Shown: positions 8,915 through 16,827 of the stretch, in pieces
How the letters are laid out: each line of letters starts with the position of its first letter
How positions within the stretch are numbered: position 1 is the first letter of the stretch
From: Marinobacter mangrovi
GTDB taxonomy: Bacteria > Pseudomonadota > Gammaproteobacteria > Pseudomonadales > Oleiphilaceae
Length of the DNA stretch: 64,000 bases
Direction: 5' to 3'
Assembly: GCF_016798325.1 (NCBI RefSeq)
Contig: NZ_JAERVO010000007.1
Span: 1-64,000 of the forward strand
Program-made: the position numbers and the translations under genes
The notes under the pieces: generated by a model
Told to the model about the DNA's origin: nothing
Seen by the model: only the letters and a program-made list of their open reading frames with translations
Database searches by the model: none

Positions 8915-10414
8915 ATGCCTATGAATGTCAGCGATTACCTGCAGTTCGATGCCGTCGGACTGGCCGATCTGGTACGCCGCAAGAAAGCCACGCCCCGTGA
9001 AATCATCAACGCCGCCATTGAACGCGCCGAGGCGGTGAATCCGACCCTCAACGCCATCTGCCATGCCCAGTTCAGCGCGGCGCTGGAACATCCTGCATCG
9101 ACCACCGGGCTATTGGCCGGCGTGCCCTTTCTGCTCAAGGATCTTGCCCAGGAACAGGCCGGTGAGCCCTGCACCTTCGGCAGCCGCGCGCTGCGTCACC
9201 AGATTGCCGAGCGGGATTCCGCCTACGTGAAACGGACGCGGGAAGCGGGCCTGGTGATCCTGGGGCGTACCGCGACGCCAGAGCTGGGGCTCAAGGCAGT
9301 CACTGAATCCCGGTTGTGGGGTCCGACCCTGAACCCCTGGGATACCGAGCGCACGCCGGGCGGTTCCAGTGGTGGTTCCGGCGCCGCCGTGGCCGCCGGC
9401 ATCGTGCCGATGGCCGGTGCCAACGATGGTGGCGGCTCGATCCGCATCCCGGCCGCCTATAACGGTCTGTTTGGCCTCAAACCTTCCCGCGGGCGGGTAT
9501 CCGCCGGACCGGGCATGGGCGAACACTGGACCGGCGCCTCGGCCGATCATGTGGTCAGCCGCAGCGTGCGGGACAGCGCCACCATGCTGGATTACCTGGC
9601 TGGCGCCGAATCGGGTGATCCGTTTACCATCGCCCCGCCGGAGGGCTCCTATGCCGATAAGGTGACCGAGACGCCGCGCCCGCTGCGGATTGGTGTGTTC
9701 ACCAACTCGCCCTACGGCGGCGACGTGGCGCAGGAGTGCATCGACGCGGTAGAAAGCACCGCCAAGACCCTGGAAAACCTGGGGCACACGATTGAATACG
9801 CCCGCCCCGACTTTGACGGTATGGCCCTGGCCCGCTGTTACCTGGCGTTGTACTTCGGCGAGGTCTCCGCGGCGATGGCACGGGCGGCAGAGCGATACGG
9901 CGCCCACGACCGGGATTTCGAACTGGATACGCGGTTGATCGGCATGTTAGGCCGCACACTGCCGACGCCGGATTACGTCCGCCTGCGCCAGCAATGGAAC
10001 GACTTCTCCCGGGCATTGGGGCTGTTCTTCGAAACCTATGACCTTTACCTGTGCCCGACCACCGGCCAGATGCCGGCCTGCATCGGGGAACTGGACACCC
10101 CGGCGCACCTGCAGATCGTGAGTCGCCTCATGCTGCTGCTCAAGGCCGGCCGGCTGGTCCATCGCAGTGGCATGGTGGATCAGCTGGCGCTGGAGTCCCT
10201 GGCGCGCACGCCGTTTACCCAGCTGGCCAACCTCACCGGCACGCCGGCCATGTCGATGCCGTTGCACTGGACGGTGCAGGGCATGCCTGTGGGCGTTCAG
10301 TTCGGCGCACCCCACGGAGGCGAGGCCACGCTGTTCCAACTGGCGGGGCAGCTGGAAGCGGCTTTGCCCTGGTGGCATCGCTACGACGCACTTTCTTCGG
10401 CGGACACCTTGTGA
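8915..10414 (+). CDS. Amidase signature family hydrolase
   Basis: Amidase of about 500 residues with the Ser-cisSer-Lys triad. The Lys is in GVPFLLKDLAQ, the cis-Ser is in TPGGSSGGSGAAVAAG, and the nucleophile region is GANDGGGSIRIPAA. These enzymes hydrolyse C-N bonds of small amides, but the true substrate is not predictable. In-frame ATGs at 8915 (preceded by AAGG) and 8921 (preceded by CAGG) are equally plausible starts. It stands alone between the peroxidase gene and an orphan gene. No signal peptide, so it is cytoplasmic. Confidence 0.88.
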   Translation: MPMNVSDYLQFDAVGLADLVRRKKATPREIINAAIERAEAVNPTLNAICHAQFSAALEHPASTTGLLAGVPFLLKDLAQEQAGEPCTFGSRALRHQIAERDSAYVKRTREAGLVILGRTATPELGLKAVTESRLWGPTLNPWDTERTPGGSSGGSGAAVAAGIVPMAGANDGGGSIRIPAAYNGLFGLKPSRGRVSAGPGMGEHWTGASADHVVSRSVRDSATMLDYLAGAESGDPFTIAPPEGSYADKVTETPRPLRIGVFTNSPYGGDVAQECIDAVESTAKTLENLGHTIEYARPDFDGMALARCYLALYFGEVSAAMARAAERYGAHDRDFELDTRLIGMLGRTLPTPDYVRLRQQWNDFSRALGLFFETYDLYLCPTTGQMPACIGELDTPAHLQIVSRLMLLLKAGRLVHRSGMVDQLALESLARTPFTQLANLTGTPAMSMPLHWTVQGMPVGVQFGAPHGGEATLFQLAGQLEAALPWWHRYDALSSADTL

Positions 10415-10593
10415 TCCGCCCCGGTCGTCTCCACGTTTAACCTTTTGGAGAGACACGCTATGCTGTAGGAGGGAGTTGCCCGACTCCCGAGGCGATCACT
10501 GAATAGACAGCCTGTCTAACGTAAGTGCGCCGGACAGGCAGTTGTGTCCAGTGTCTCCCCCTACCCTGATGGCACCGAGGAGGCGAGCGTACC

Positions 10594-11184
10594 ATGAACT
10601 ATCCGCAACCGATTGCGATCGACGAACTGGTATCTGTCGCACAGGGTGAAGCGATGGGAGAGCTGGATGCTCCCATGATGGCTATCGTCCTGTCTTCAGA
10701 TCAGAGTTACGACTTGCCTATCCAGTCCCTGGAAACCGAAGCAGACAAGGCCCGCTGGGCGTTGATCCTGCGCGCGGCCCGGGAACATGTCGAAGCGGAC
10801 GCGGTGGCCGTGCTCTATCCGGCCTGGACCACAATCCGCAACAAGCGCGAAACGGACCCCGAACCCAAGGAGGATGACGCACCGGATCCGATCGACACCC
10901 TGTTCGTGCAGCTGCATACCCGGGACCGGGTCTACTGGCGTGGCTTCGAGCAGATTCGCGATCCGCGGCATCAGCGCATCATCGGCTTCAAGCGAATCGG
11001 TGCCCTGTCGACGGACTACGACCGGGACGACGTGCCGACCGTCGCCGCCTGGTTGAACACACTGTTCGAGCCGTTGCCGGACGAGGGTGAGGAAACCGAA
11101 GTGGACCGGGAACTGGCCGACCTGCTGGAAGAGCCGGAAGTCAGCGCGGCCCTGTATCCGCGCCAGATGCGCAACCTTCACTGA
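10594..11184 (+). CDS. Uncharacterised acidic protein
   Basis: I do not recognise this 196-residue protein. It has no signal peptide or membrane segment, is rich in Asp and Glu (for example DPEPKEDDAPDP near residue 90), and ends with an acidic helix-like tail (DRELADLLEEPE). GAGGAGGCGAGCGTACC precedes the ATG, a good ribosome binding site. Codon use resembles its neighbours, so it looks like a genuine expressed gene of this lineage. It is followed by a strong hairpin (11221-11255). Confidence 0.75.
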   Translation: MNYPQPIAIDELVSVAQGEAMGELDAPMMAIVLSSDQSYDLPIQSLETEADKARWALILRAAREHVEADAVAVLYPAWTTIRNKRETDPEPKEDDAPDPIDTLFVQLHTRDRVYWRGFEQIRDPRHQRIIGFKRIGALSTDYDRDDVPTVAAWLNTLFEPLPDEGEETEVDRELADLLEEPEVSAALYPRQMRNLH

Positions 11185-11220
11185 CACGCCAGACGGGCAC
11201 GTACCGTCATTAAACGGGCT

Positions 11221-11255
11221 CCGGTCACGTCGGACAGGCAACCCGACGTGACCGG
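11221..11255. terminator. Strong hairpin between convergent genes
   Basis: A perfect 13-base stem, CCGGTCACGTCGG (11221-11233) with CCGACGTGACCGG (11243-11255), and a 9-base loop. It lies between the ends of the convergent orphan gene (11184) and hupE-like gene (11273). There is no clear U-run on either strand, so it may be a transcript 3'-end stabiliser rather than a textbook intrinsic terminator. Confidence 0.6.
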
Positions 11256-11272
11256 TGACGTCCGCACCTACC

Positions 11273-12394
11273 TCAAGACATCATCGGCAACGCCACAAAC
11301 CGCTGCGCGGCCCAATACAGGCTGATCACGGTCACCACCAGGGCGATGGCCGGAACCGCCGCGCGCTGGTACAGGCGATACCGGCTGATGGCATACAGCA
11401 GCGGGAAAATCACGGCCAGGATCAACAGCTGCCCCGCCTCTACCCCCAGATTGAAGCCGGCGAGGGCCAGGACCCTTTCTGACGTGCCGTGAGTCAATTC
11501 CTCCAGAACGCTGGCGAACCCGAAGCCGTGCACCAACCCGAATCCGAAGGCGATCTTCCAGGTCCGGTGACCCAGGACCGGGAAAAGCAGGTTGATCGCC
11601 GTGACGGCAATGGAGAGCGCGATGATGATCTCCACCGGCCCGCTGGGTGGATGGACCAGTCCCAGCACCGTCATGCCCAGGGTGAGGGAATGCGCCACCG
11701 TGAACGAAGACACGATGCCGGCCAGTTCCCACAGGCGACTGCGCAGGATCTTGGGATCGCGCGTCGACTGGTGGCGGGCCAGGGTGGCGGGCAGGATCAG
11801 CACCAGTAGGAACAGCAGGTGGTCGAAGCCCAGCAGCAGGTGCCAGATGCCCTGTTGCAGGAAATCCGCGAACACACTGAACCAGCTGCGCCCGGCGGCA
11901 TCCAGGGACAAGGCATGGTCGTCCGGGCCGAGCACGGCGAGCTGTTCCTGGTCGCCATCGGTCTGCTGGATCAGGCCGCGATGCAGGCTGTCGACCTCGA
12001 ACAGGAGATCGTAGCGCAGCTGGTCCGGAGCGGCATCCGCCGGGCAGCGCACCTGATAGCGCAGGGCGGCGTAAGGGCCGTCGCTGTGACGGCTCAGGCC
12101 CCAATCCTGGCCCACCAGGCGGCAGTTCCGCGAACCGGCCTGGAGCTGGACGCCCTGTTCCAGGTAGCGAGTGATGTCGCCCCGGGCCCGGTTCAGCTCG
12201 TCGCTGGTGACCTGCCGGTCGCCGTTGGCATCAAGCGGCACCACCAGCGCCAGGTCGCGCAGGGCCACGTCGATCCGCAACTGCGACGGCTCTGTCGACG
12301 TGTCGAGGTAGACGAAGCCGTCGCTGGCCTTGTGGGCCAGGGCCGGCCCCGCCATTGCAAACAGCAGGGTCAGTCCTGCCAACCATCGGGTCAT
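11273..12394 (-). CDS. HupE/UreJ-type membrane protein with calcium-binding-like N-domain
   Basis: Inner-membrane protein of 373 residues. A signal peptide (1-20) precedes a soluble domain of about 160 residues holding an EF-hand-like loop DANGDRQVTSDE. About six hydrophobic helices of the HupE/UreJ type follow, with HLLLGFDHLLFLLVLILP and LVHGFGFASVLEEL. The His-rich HupE signature is usually linked to nickel, cobalt or other metal passage; the ligand here is unknown. Its ATG overlaps the stop of the TPR gene by 4 bases, so it is the last gene of the DUF4331 operon. Confidence 0.8.
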   Translation of the reverse strand: MTRWLAGLTLLFAMAGPALAHKASDGFVYLDTSTEPSQLRIDVALRDLALVVPLDANGDRQVTSDELNRARGDITRYLEQGVQLQAGSRNCRLVGQDWGLSRHSDGPYAALRYQVRCPADAAPDQLRYDLLFEVDSLHRGLIQQTDGDQEQLAVLGPDDHALSLDAAGRSWFSVFADFLQQGIWHLLLGFDHLLFLLVLILPATLARHQSTRDPKILRSRLWELAGIVSSFTVAHSLTLGMTVLGLVHPPSGPVEIIIALSIAVTAINLLFPVLGHRTWKIAFGFGLVHGFGFASVLEELTHGTSERVLALAGFNLGVEAGQLLILAVIFPLLYAISRYRLYQRAAVPAIALVVTVISLYWAAQRFVALPMMS

Positions 12395-13608
12395 GGGGTG
12401 GTCTCCGGATAGCGTGCGTCCGACTGGTGGTTGTCGGCCAGCCAGTCGACCAGGTCCTGTCGGGCCGATGTTTCACCGGCGGCGGAGGCCGCGCGCAGCA
12501 GCAGGCGGGTGTCGAGCGGTTCGCGCTGGCTTTGCCAGTTGAGACTGGCGTAGTGGAAGGCGGCCTCCGGCTGCTGGCCCACATCCAGCAGGTAACGGGC
12601 GTAGTCCCGCTTGTGCAGGAGGTTGCCGCGCCACCGGGCCTCGGCGAAGCGCTGCGCCAGGCGTTGCTCGAAATCCCGGTCGTCCTGCTGGCTGCGTTTC
12701 AGTGCGATCGCCTTGAGGACGGCCAGGCTATCGACTTGCTCGTAGCCCTGGGTCAGAGCCAGCGCCGCTTCCGGCTGATGCTGCTGCAGCAGCCAGTCGG
12801 CGTAGAGCGCGCGGCTGTAGAGATCGCCGGGATCCATCACCAGGACTCGCCGCCAGTGCGTCTGCGCCGCATCCAGGCCGAGCTGTGCGGCCAGTGACGC
12901 CAGGGTGCCTTCCGCCCAGGCGCGACTCACGGGATCGCGGGTAGAGCGCGATTGGTGTACAGCCCGGGACAGTCGTTCATAGGCCGCGCGGGCCTGGCCG
13001 GTTCGGGCGTCCACCTGGGCGAAACAGCTGGCCGCGATCAGGCCGGGATAGTCGTCGGCAAACGCCTCGCAGGCCTGTCGGGACCCGGCATAGTCGCCCC
13101 GGACCAGCCGGATACTGGCCAGCGTCAGCCAGGCCTGACTGCGCAGGGGACCGGACCGTTGGGCCTGCAGCACGGCTTTCAGGTCCGCTTCCGCCCCGTC
13201 GAATTGGTGCAGGCTCTGGCGCAGGCTGCCTCGTAGCAGGCGCAGTTCCGACGTCAGCCGGGCGGTGGGCCACTGGTCCAGGGCGCGCTGGGCGTAGCCC
13301 AGAAAACGCGGGTCGCCCTGTTGGCGGGCCGCCTTCAACTGGTGGCGGACCTCTGCGGCCAGCGCATCGGCGCTCTGGCTCGTGGGCGCCGCGGACACGC
13401 CGGTCTCCGGCAGGTTGACCAGTACCGTCCGCGCTGGAATGGGCTCCAATGGCGGGGCAGCCGCCAGACAGACCGGTGCGAAGAAAAGACAGAACAGGAG
13501 TGCGAAAAAGCCCCCGCCCGGAGGGGCGGGGTGAGGGTTGGCCGGCCCCCTGCCTCGTTGGAGGCGGCCAACAGACGCGGTGTTACTGCAGGATGTCATC
13601 GTAGGCAT
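12391..13608 (-). CDS. TPR-repeat protein of the DUF4331 cluster
   Basis: Helical-repeat protein of up to 405 residues. After a hydrophobic, probably signal-like segment (FFALLFCLFFAPVCLAA), residues from about 75 to 400 form repeated ~34-residue TPR-like helices (for example LRSQAWLTLASIRLVRGDYAGS and PEAALALTQGYEQV). It is likely periplasmic and a scaffold or partner binder. The start is uncertain: ATGs at 13608 and 13599 both lie inside the end of the upstream lipoprotein gene and lack good ribosome sites. The stop overlaps the hupE-like gene (ATGA). Confidence 0.75.
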   Translation of the reverse strand: MPTMTSCSNTASVGRLQRGRGPANPHPAPPGGGFFALLFCLFFAPVCLAAAPPLEPIPARTVLVNLPETGVSAAPTSQSADALAAEVRHQLKAARQQGDPRFLGYAQRALDQWPTARLTSELRLLRGSLRQSLHQFDGAEADLKAVLQAQRSGPLRSQAWLTLASIRLVRGDYAGSRQACEAFADDYPGLIAASCFAQVDARTGQARAAYERLSRAVHQSRSTRDPVSRAWAEGTLASLAAQLGLDAAQTHWRRVLVMDPGDLYSRALYADWLLQQHQPEAALALTQGYEQVDSLAVLKAIALKRSQQDDRDFEQRLAQRFAEARWRGNLLHKRDYARYLLDVGQQPEAAFHYASLNWQSQREPLDTRLLLRAASAAGETSARQDLVDWLADNHQSDARYPETTP

Positions 13609-13810
13609 CGGGGTCGTCCTGATCGTTGAACGAAAAGGTCACGTCGTTGACGTCTACGGCGTCGCGATCATCCTGCGTGTTCTTGATTTCCGACTTCACG
13701 AAGGCGGTGAAATCCACCTCGGCGTTATTGTCGTCGTCGCTGTCGTGGTTACTGGAGCAACCTGCCAAGCCCAACAACGACAGAGCGATCAAAGTCATAA
13801 TCGCTTTCAT
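13583..13810 (-). CDS. Small acidic lipoprotein
   Basis: 75-residue protein with a lipoprotein signal (SLLGLAGCSSN, lipidated Cys at about residue 18). The rest is strongly acidic, with runs such as DSDDDNN and DDPDAYDD. GGAGG lies 5 bases upstream of the ATG. It starts 12 bases after the DUF4331 stop and its end overlaps the TPR gene, so it is a true member of the operon. No domain is recognised; metal or calcium binding by the acidic stretches is possible but only a guess. Confidence 0.8.
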   Translation of the reverse strand: MKAIMTLIALSLLGLAGCSSNHDSDDDNNAEVDFTAFVKSEIKNTQDDRDAVDVNDVTFSFNDQDDPDAYDDILQ

Positions 13811-13822
13811 GGCAACCTCCGG

Positions 13823-15346
13823 TTACGGCGTTGTGGGCGAGCCGGGAATCGGCGTGCCCAGGTACGGGAAGCCATCCAGCAGCTGGGACCGGTCAACCAC
13901 GGCGCCGTCGGTCAGCGGCGCGCCGCTGTTCGGGTCGGTCTCGCCAAAGAACGGCAGGGTGGCGCCAATGGCTACGCGCAGCGCGATGTCCACCACGTCA
14001 TCCACCGGTCGACGGCCGTTGGGGAAACCGGTGGCATCCGGGCTGCTGGCGAGCAGGCCAAGATCAGACTGGTTGTTCACGTCCGGGTCGGCCGCCGGAA
14101 TAGCGGTGTTCAGGCGCAGCATGTCGGCTGCCTGCACGCCAGCGGGCTGGTTGGAGAAGATCACCGAACCACCGCCGTCCTTGAGGGTCAGGCCGGTCAG
14201 GAAGGCGGCCACCAGATCCACCCTCGGGAACACCTGCGGTTCCTGGATGGCGCCGCTGGTGACCACCTGCAGCAGTTTGGGCAGGGTCGGGTTGGTCACG
14301 TAGGTGGCAAACTGGTTGTCGTCTGCCGGTTCACTGGCGTTGAAGCGATCCTTGTCGGCCAGGCCAATCACCACCTCGTTCACCAGCGGCATGCCCAGTC
14401 GGGAGACCTGGGTGTAGGCGCCGCCCTTGACGCTGGCACCCTTGCCGTTACGGGTCGGGGCCGGATTGATGACCTGGGCCTGACGGATGCTGGCGGTCGT
14501 CCAGCCGCCAATCACCGGGTCGCCGCCGGCCGTCTGGGAGGAGCCGGTCAGGCAGTCGGTGGGCACTTCCAGGGCAAAGGAGGTCACGTTCGCGTCAGCC
14601 AGGGTGTCGAGGCCCTGGTCCCGAGCGCCCAGTGGATTGGCGAGGTTCACCAGATCGAAGATTTCACCCAGGTTCACCGCAAAGGCGTCCTTCCGCTGGC
14701 CCACGAAGACCCGGCCGTTACCGCTGCAGCCGGGCAGCGACACATCGTAGACGTGATTGGCGGCGTAGGCGGCATAGTCGCTGATCGAATTGGTGCCGAT
14801 GTTGTCCAGCGGTTTGCGGAAGGTTTCGGTGCCGGTATCCACGTTGGTGGCCATCTGTACCGTGCCGGATCGACGATCGCCGCGGATGACTTCCAGCGTG
14901 TATTCCTGACGCACCTGGACGTTGTTGGTGTCTGTGGCCGCCGGGCCGATGGCGCCAATGTTCTTGAGCGGCACGGAGACCATCTCCCCACCGATATCCA
15001 ACTTCAGGTCCTGTTTCACATCCGACAGATCGAAACGGAAGGTGATGTCTTCCTGTGCATCTGCCGTATTGTCGATGTGAATTTCATAAATGGCGTCGTC
15101 GTCCAGATCGAAATAGTTGGGGCCGCCGTATGGGTCCTGGAGAGGCAGGTAGTTGGCAATCAGGGTGACGGTGTCCTCATGCCCCGGTTCATAACTGCGG
15201 AACATGTAGAAGTCGGTGCCGTCGACCTTCGGGGTCTCGGTAATGAATGGGGCTTCACGGTGGCTGGATGCAAAGCCGGCGAGAGGGGTTGTACAGAGCC
15301 CTGCGATCGAAACCGCGAGGAGCGATCGCTTCAGATTCAGGTTCAT
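13823..15346 (-). CDS. DUF4331 family secreted protein
   Basis: Exported protein of 507 residues with a signal peptide ending near GFASS. It is followed immediately by the DUF4331 opening ASSHREAPFITETPKVDGTDFYMFR. The family has a conserved His-Arg-Glu start and no established biochemical function. I chose the ATG at 15346, with GAGG 8 bases upstream. It is the first gene of a four-gene operon (DUF4331, lipoprotein, TPR, HupE-like) and is transcribed away from the ECF sigma gene. That arrangement suggests this operon is the target of the sigma factor. Confidence 0.88.
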   Translation of the reverse strand: MNLNLKRSLLAVSIAGLCTTPLAGFASSHREAPFITETPKVDGTDFYMFRSYEPGHEDTVTLIANYLPLQDPYGGPNYFDLDDDAIYEIHIDNTADAQEDITFRFDLSDVKQDLKLDIGGEMVSVPLKNIGAIGPAATDTNNVQVRQEYTLEVIRGDRRSGTVQMATNVDTGTETFRKPLDNIGTNSISDYAAYAANHVYDVSLPGCSGNGRVFVGQRKDAFAVNLGEIFDLVNLANPLGARDQGLDTLADANVTSFALEVPTDCLTGSSQTAGGDPVIGGWTTASIRQAQVINPAPTRNGKGASVKGGAYTQVSRLGMPLVNEVVIGLADKDRFNASEPADDNQFATYVTNPTLPKLLQVVTSGAIQEPQVFPRVDLVAAFLTGLTLKDGGGSVIFSNQPAGVQAADMLRLNTAIPAADPDVNNQSDLGLLASSPDATGFPNGRRPVDDVVDIALRVAIGATLPFFGETDPNSGAPLTDGAVVDRSQLLDGFPYLGTPIPGSPTTP

Positions 15347-15388
15347 TATCCATTCCTCTGCTATTTTTAGGTGGCGAATGGTTCTGAG

Positions 15389-15413
15389 AGACAGCGGTTC
15401 GTGTGTGCTGTCT
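15389..15413. promoter_or_regulatory. Inverted repeat between DUF4331 operon and ECF sigma gene
   Basis: AGACAGC (15389-15395) and GCTGTCT (15407-15413) form a perfect 7-base inverted repeat with an 11-base spacer. It lies about 45 bases upstream of the DUF4331 start and within the ~210-base divergent control region. It could be a regulator operator or an RNA hairpin in either leader. No ECF-type -35 could be assigned with confidence. Confidence 0.35.
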
Positions 15414-15558
15414 GAGGCCGGTACGGCCCCCTCTTCTGAAAAGTTGCACCTCGTCAATAAATTATTCAGGCAGTCACCACAGCGCATCTTCCCGAACGGG
15501 TCAGACGTACTGGTGCTACCTGATCTGGAAGAACGTCGAACCTGAAGAGCAGGGATTT

Positions 15559-16113
15559 ATGGCATCAGAGACGGATCAGGAAGAATTGATGGGCCTGTTG
15601 GCGCGGGTTGCCCAGCAGGATCGGGCGGCCTTCCAGGCCTTATATCGGCAAATGGCCGGGCGGATGTTCGGCGTGTGCCAGAAACTGGCGGCCCAACCGG
15701 AACTGGCCGAGGAGGCCTTACAGGATGCGTTCGTTCGCATCTGGCACCACGCCGGGGAATATCACCGGGAGCGGGGCACGCCCCTCAACTGGATGCTGAC
15801 CATCGCCCGCTACCGCACGCTTGATCTCATCCGGGCGCGCAAGGTGCGCCGGACCGCGGGCGATGACCAGCTCGAGAACGTGGCAGACGACAGCCTCAGT
15901 CCGCTGGATGCCTCGATGCAGGCCGATGGGGCCGCAGCCCTGCAGGGCTGCCTGGAAGAGTTAAGCGACACCCAGCGGGACAGCATCCTGCTGTCCTATT
16001 ACCGCGGGCTGACCCATGAAGAGCTGTCGGTCACGCTGAGTACGCCGATCGGTACGGTGAAGAGCTGGATTCGCCGGGGATTACAGGCTTTGAAGAGGTG
16101 CCTGGAACGATGA
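15559..16113 (+). CDS. ECF RNA polymerase sigma factor, SigK-like
   Basis: 184-residue group-4 sigma factor with region 2 (about 25-95, AFQALYRQMAGRMFGVCQKL, then EEALQDAFVRIW) and region 4 (about 130-180, LSDTQRDSILLSYYRGLTHEEL and TPIGTVKSWIRRGLQ). This is the usual layout for SigK-type ECF factors paired with RskA. AGAGCAGGGA precedes the ATG. Its stop overlaps the anti-sigma start (ATGA), so the two are made together. Targets probably include its own promoter and the divergent DUF4331 operon. Confidence 0.9.
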   Translation: MASETDQEELMGLLARVAQQDRAAFQALYRQMAGRMFGVCQKLAAQPELAEEALQDAFVRIWHHAGEYHRERGTPLNWMLTIARYRTLDLIRARKVRRTAGDDQLENVADDSLSPLDASMQADGAAALQGCLEELSDTQRDSILLSYYRGLTHEELSVTLSTPIGTVKSWIRRGLQALKRCLER

Positions 16114-16814
16114 AGAGAACACCGGAACGCATCGAACGCCTGGCGGCGGAATACGCGCTCGGTGCCCTGCAAGGCGGGGCACGGCGGCGTTTTGAGCGCT
16201 GGATGATGGAATCCTGGGCGGTCCGGCAGGAGGTCTGGTACTGGGAAAACAAACTCGCGCCGCTGGCCGATGCGGTCCCTGAGGAAGAACCACCGCAGCG
16301 TGTCTGGACGGCGATCGAACGGCGGCTTTGGCCGAACACCGTCGAAGCACCGGTACGGCGCGGCGGACTGAGCTGGCTCTGGGCCGGCTGGAGCCTGGTG
16401 GCCACGGCCGCCGTGCTGGTGCTGGCGGTGATGCTGGTGCGTGAACCGGCACCCCAGGCCCAGGGGCCGCTGTTGTCGGGCGCGGTGGTGCAGCCGGATG
16501 TGAAGGATCCCCTGTGGCTGGTGGCGGAAACCGGCGAACCGGGCAAACTGAGACTGCGGCCGGTGGCGGCCACGGCGCCGGAAGGCCAGCATGATTATGA
16601 GCTGTGGGTCGTCCCCGCGGATGGCAACCCGCTCTCGCTGGGCGTCATTCCGGTGGGCAAGGACAGCCTGCAGATCACGCTGTCGCCGGCAGCTCGCGCC
16701 GCCCTGCGGGCCTCAAAGACGCTGGCGATCAGCCTGGAGCCGAAAGGCGGATCCCCCAGTGGCGCACCCACCGGCCCGATTCTGCACATCACGAAGTTGC
16801 ATGAGCTGGAGTAA
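16110..16814 (+). CDS. RskA-type anti-sigma factor
   Basis: Membrane-bound partner of the preceding sigma factor. The N-terminal cytoplasmic helices (EYALGALQGGARRRFERWMM, the anti-sigma motif) are followed by one transmembrane helix (about 94-112, WSLVATAAVLVLAVMLV) and a periplasmic RskA domain (about 115-230) with HDYELWVVPADGNPLSLG. This is the sensor end whose release would free the sigma factor. The coupled start at 16110 (ATGA) is preferred over an upstream GTG at 16098. Confidence 0.9.
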   Translation: MKRTPERIERLAAEYALGALQGGARRRFERWMMESWAVRQEVWYWENKLAPLADAVPEEEPPQRVWTAIERRLWPNTVEAPVRRGGLSWLWAGWSLVATAAVLVLAVMLVREPAPQAQGPLLSGAVVQPDVKDPLWLVAETGEPGKLRLRPVAATAPEGQHDYELWVVPADGNPLSLGVIPVGKDSLQITLSPAARAALRASKTLAISLEPKGGSPSGAPTGPILHITKLHELE

Positions 16815-16827
16815 CCGGCCCGGTTAC
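16811..16827. terminator. Palindrome containing both convergent stop codons
   Basis: GTAACCGG-c-CCGGTTAC is a perfect 17-base palindrome. It holds the TAA of the anti-sigma gene (16812-16814) on one strand and the TAA of the HDOD gene (16824-16826) on the other. It would form a short hairpin in either transcript. There is no U-run, so termination strength is doubtful. Confidence 0.5.

Noticed and set aside
13538-15370. 610-codon plus-strand frame opposite the DUF4331 operon
   Set aside because: It overlaps three well-supported minus-strand genes and has no domain; antisense shadow.
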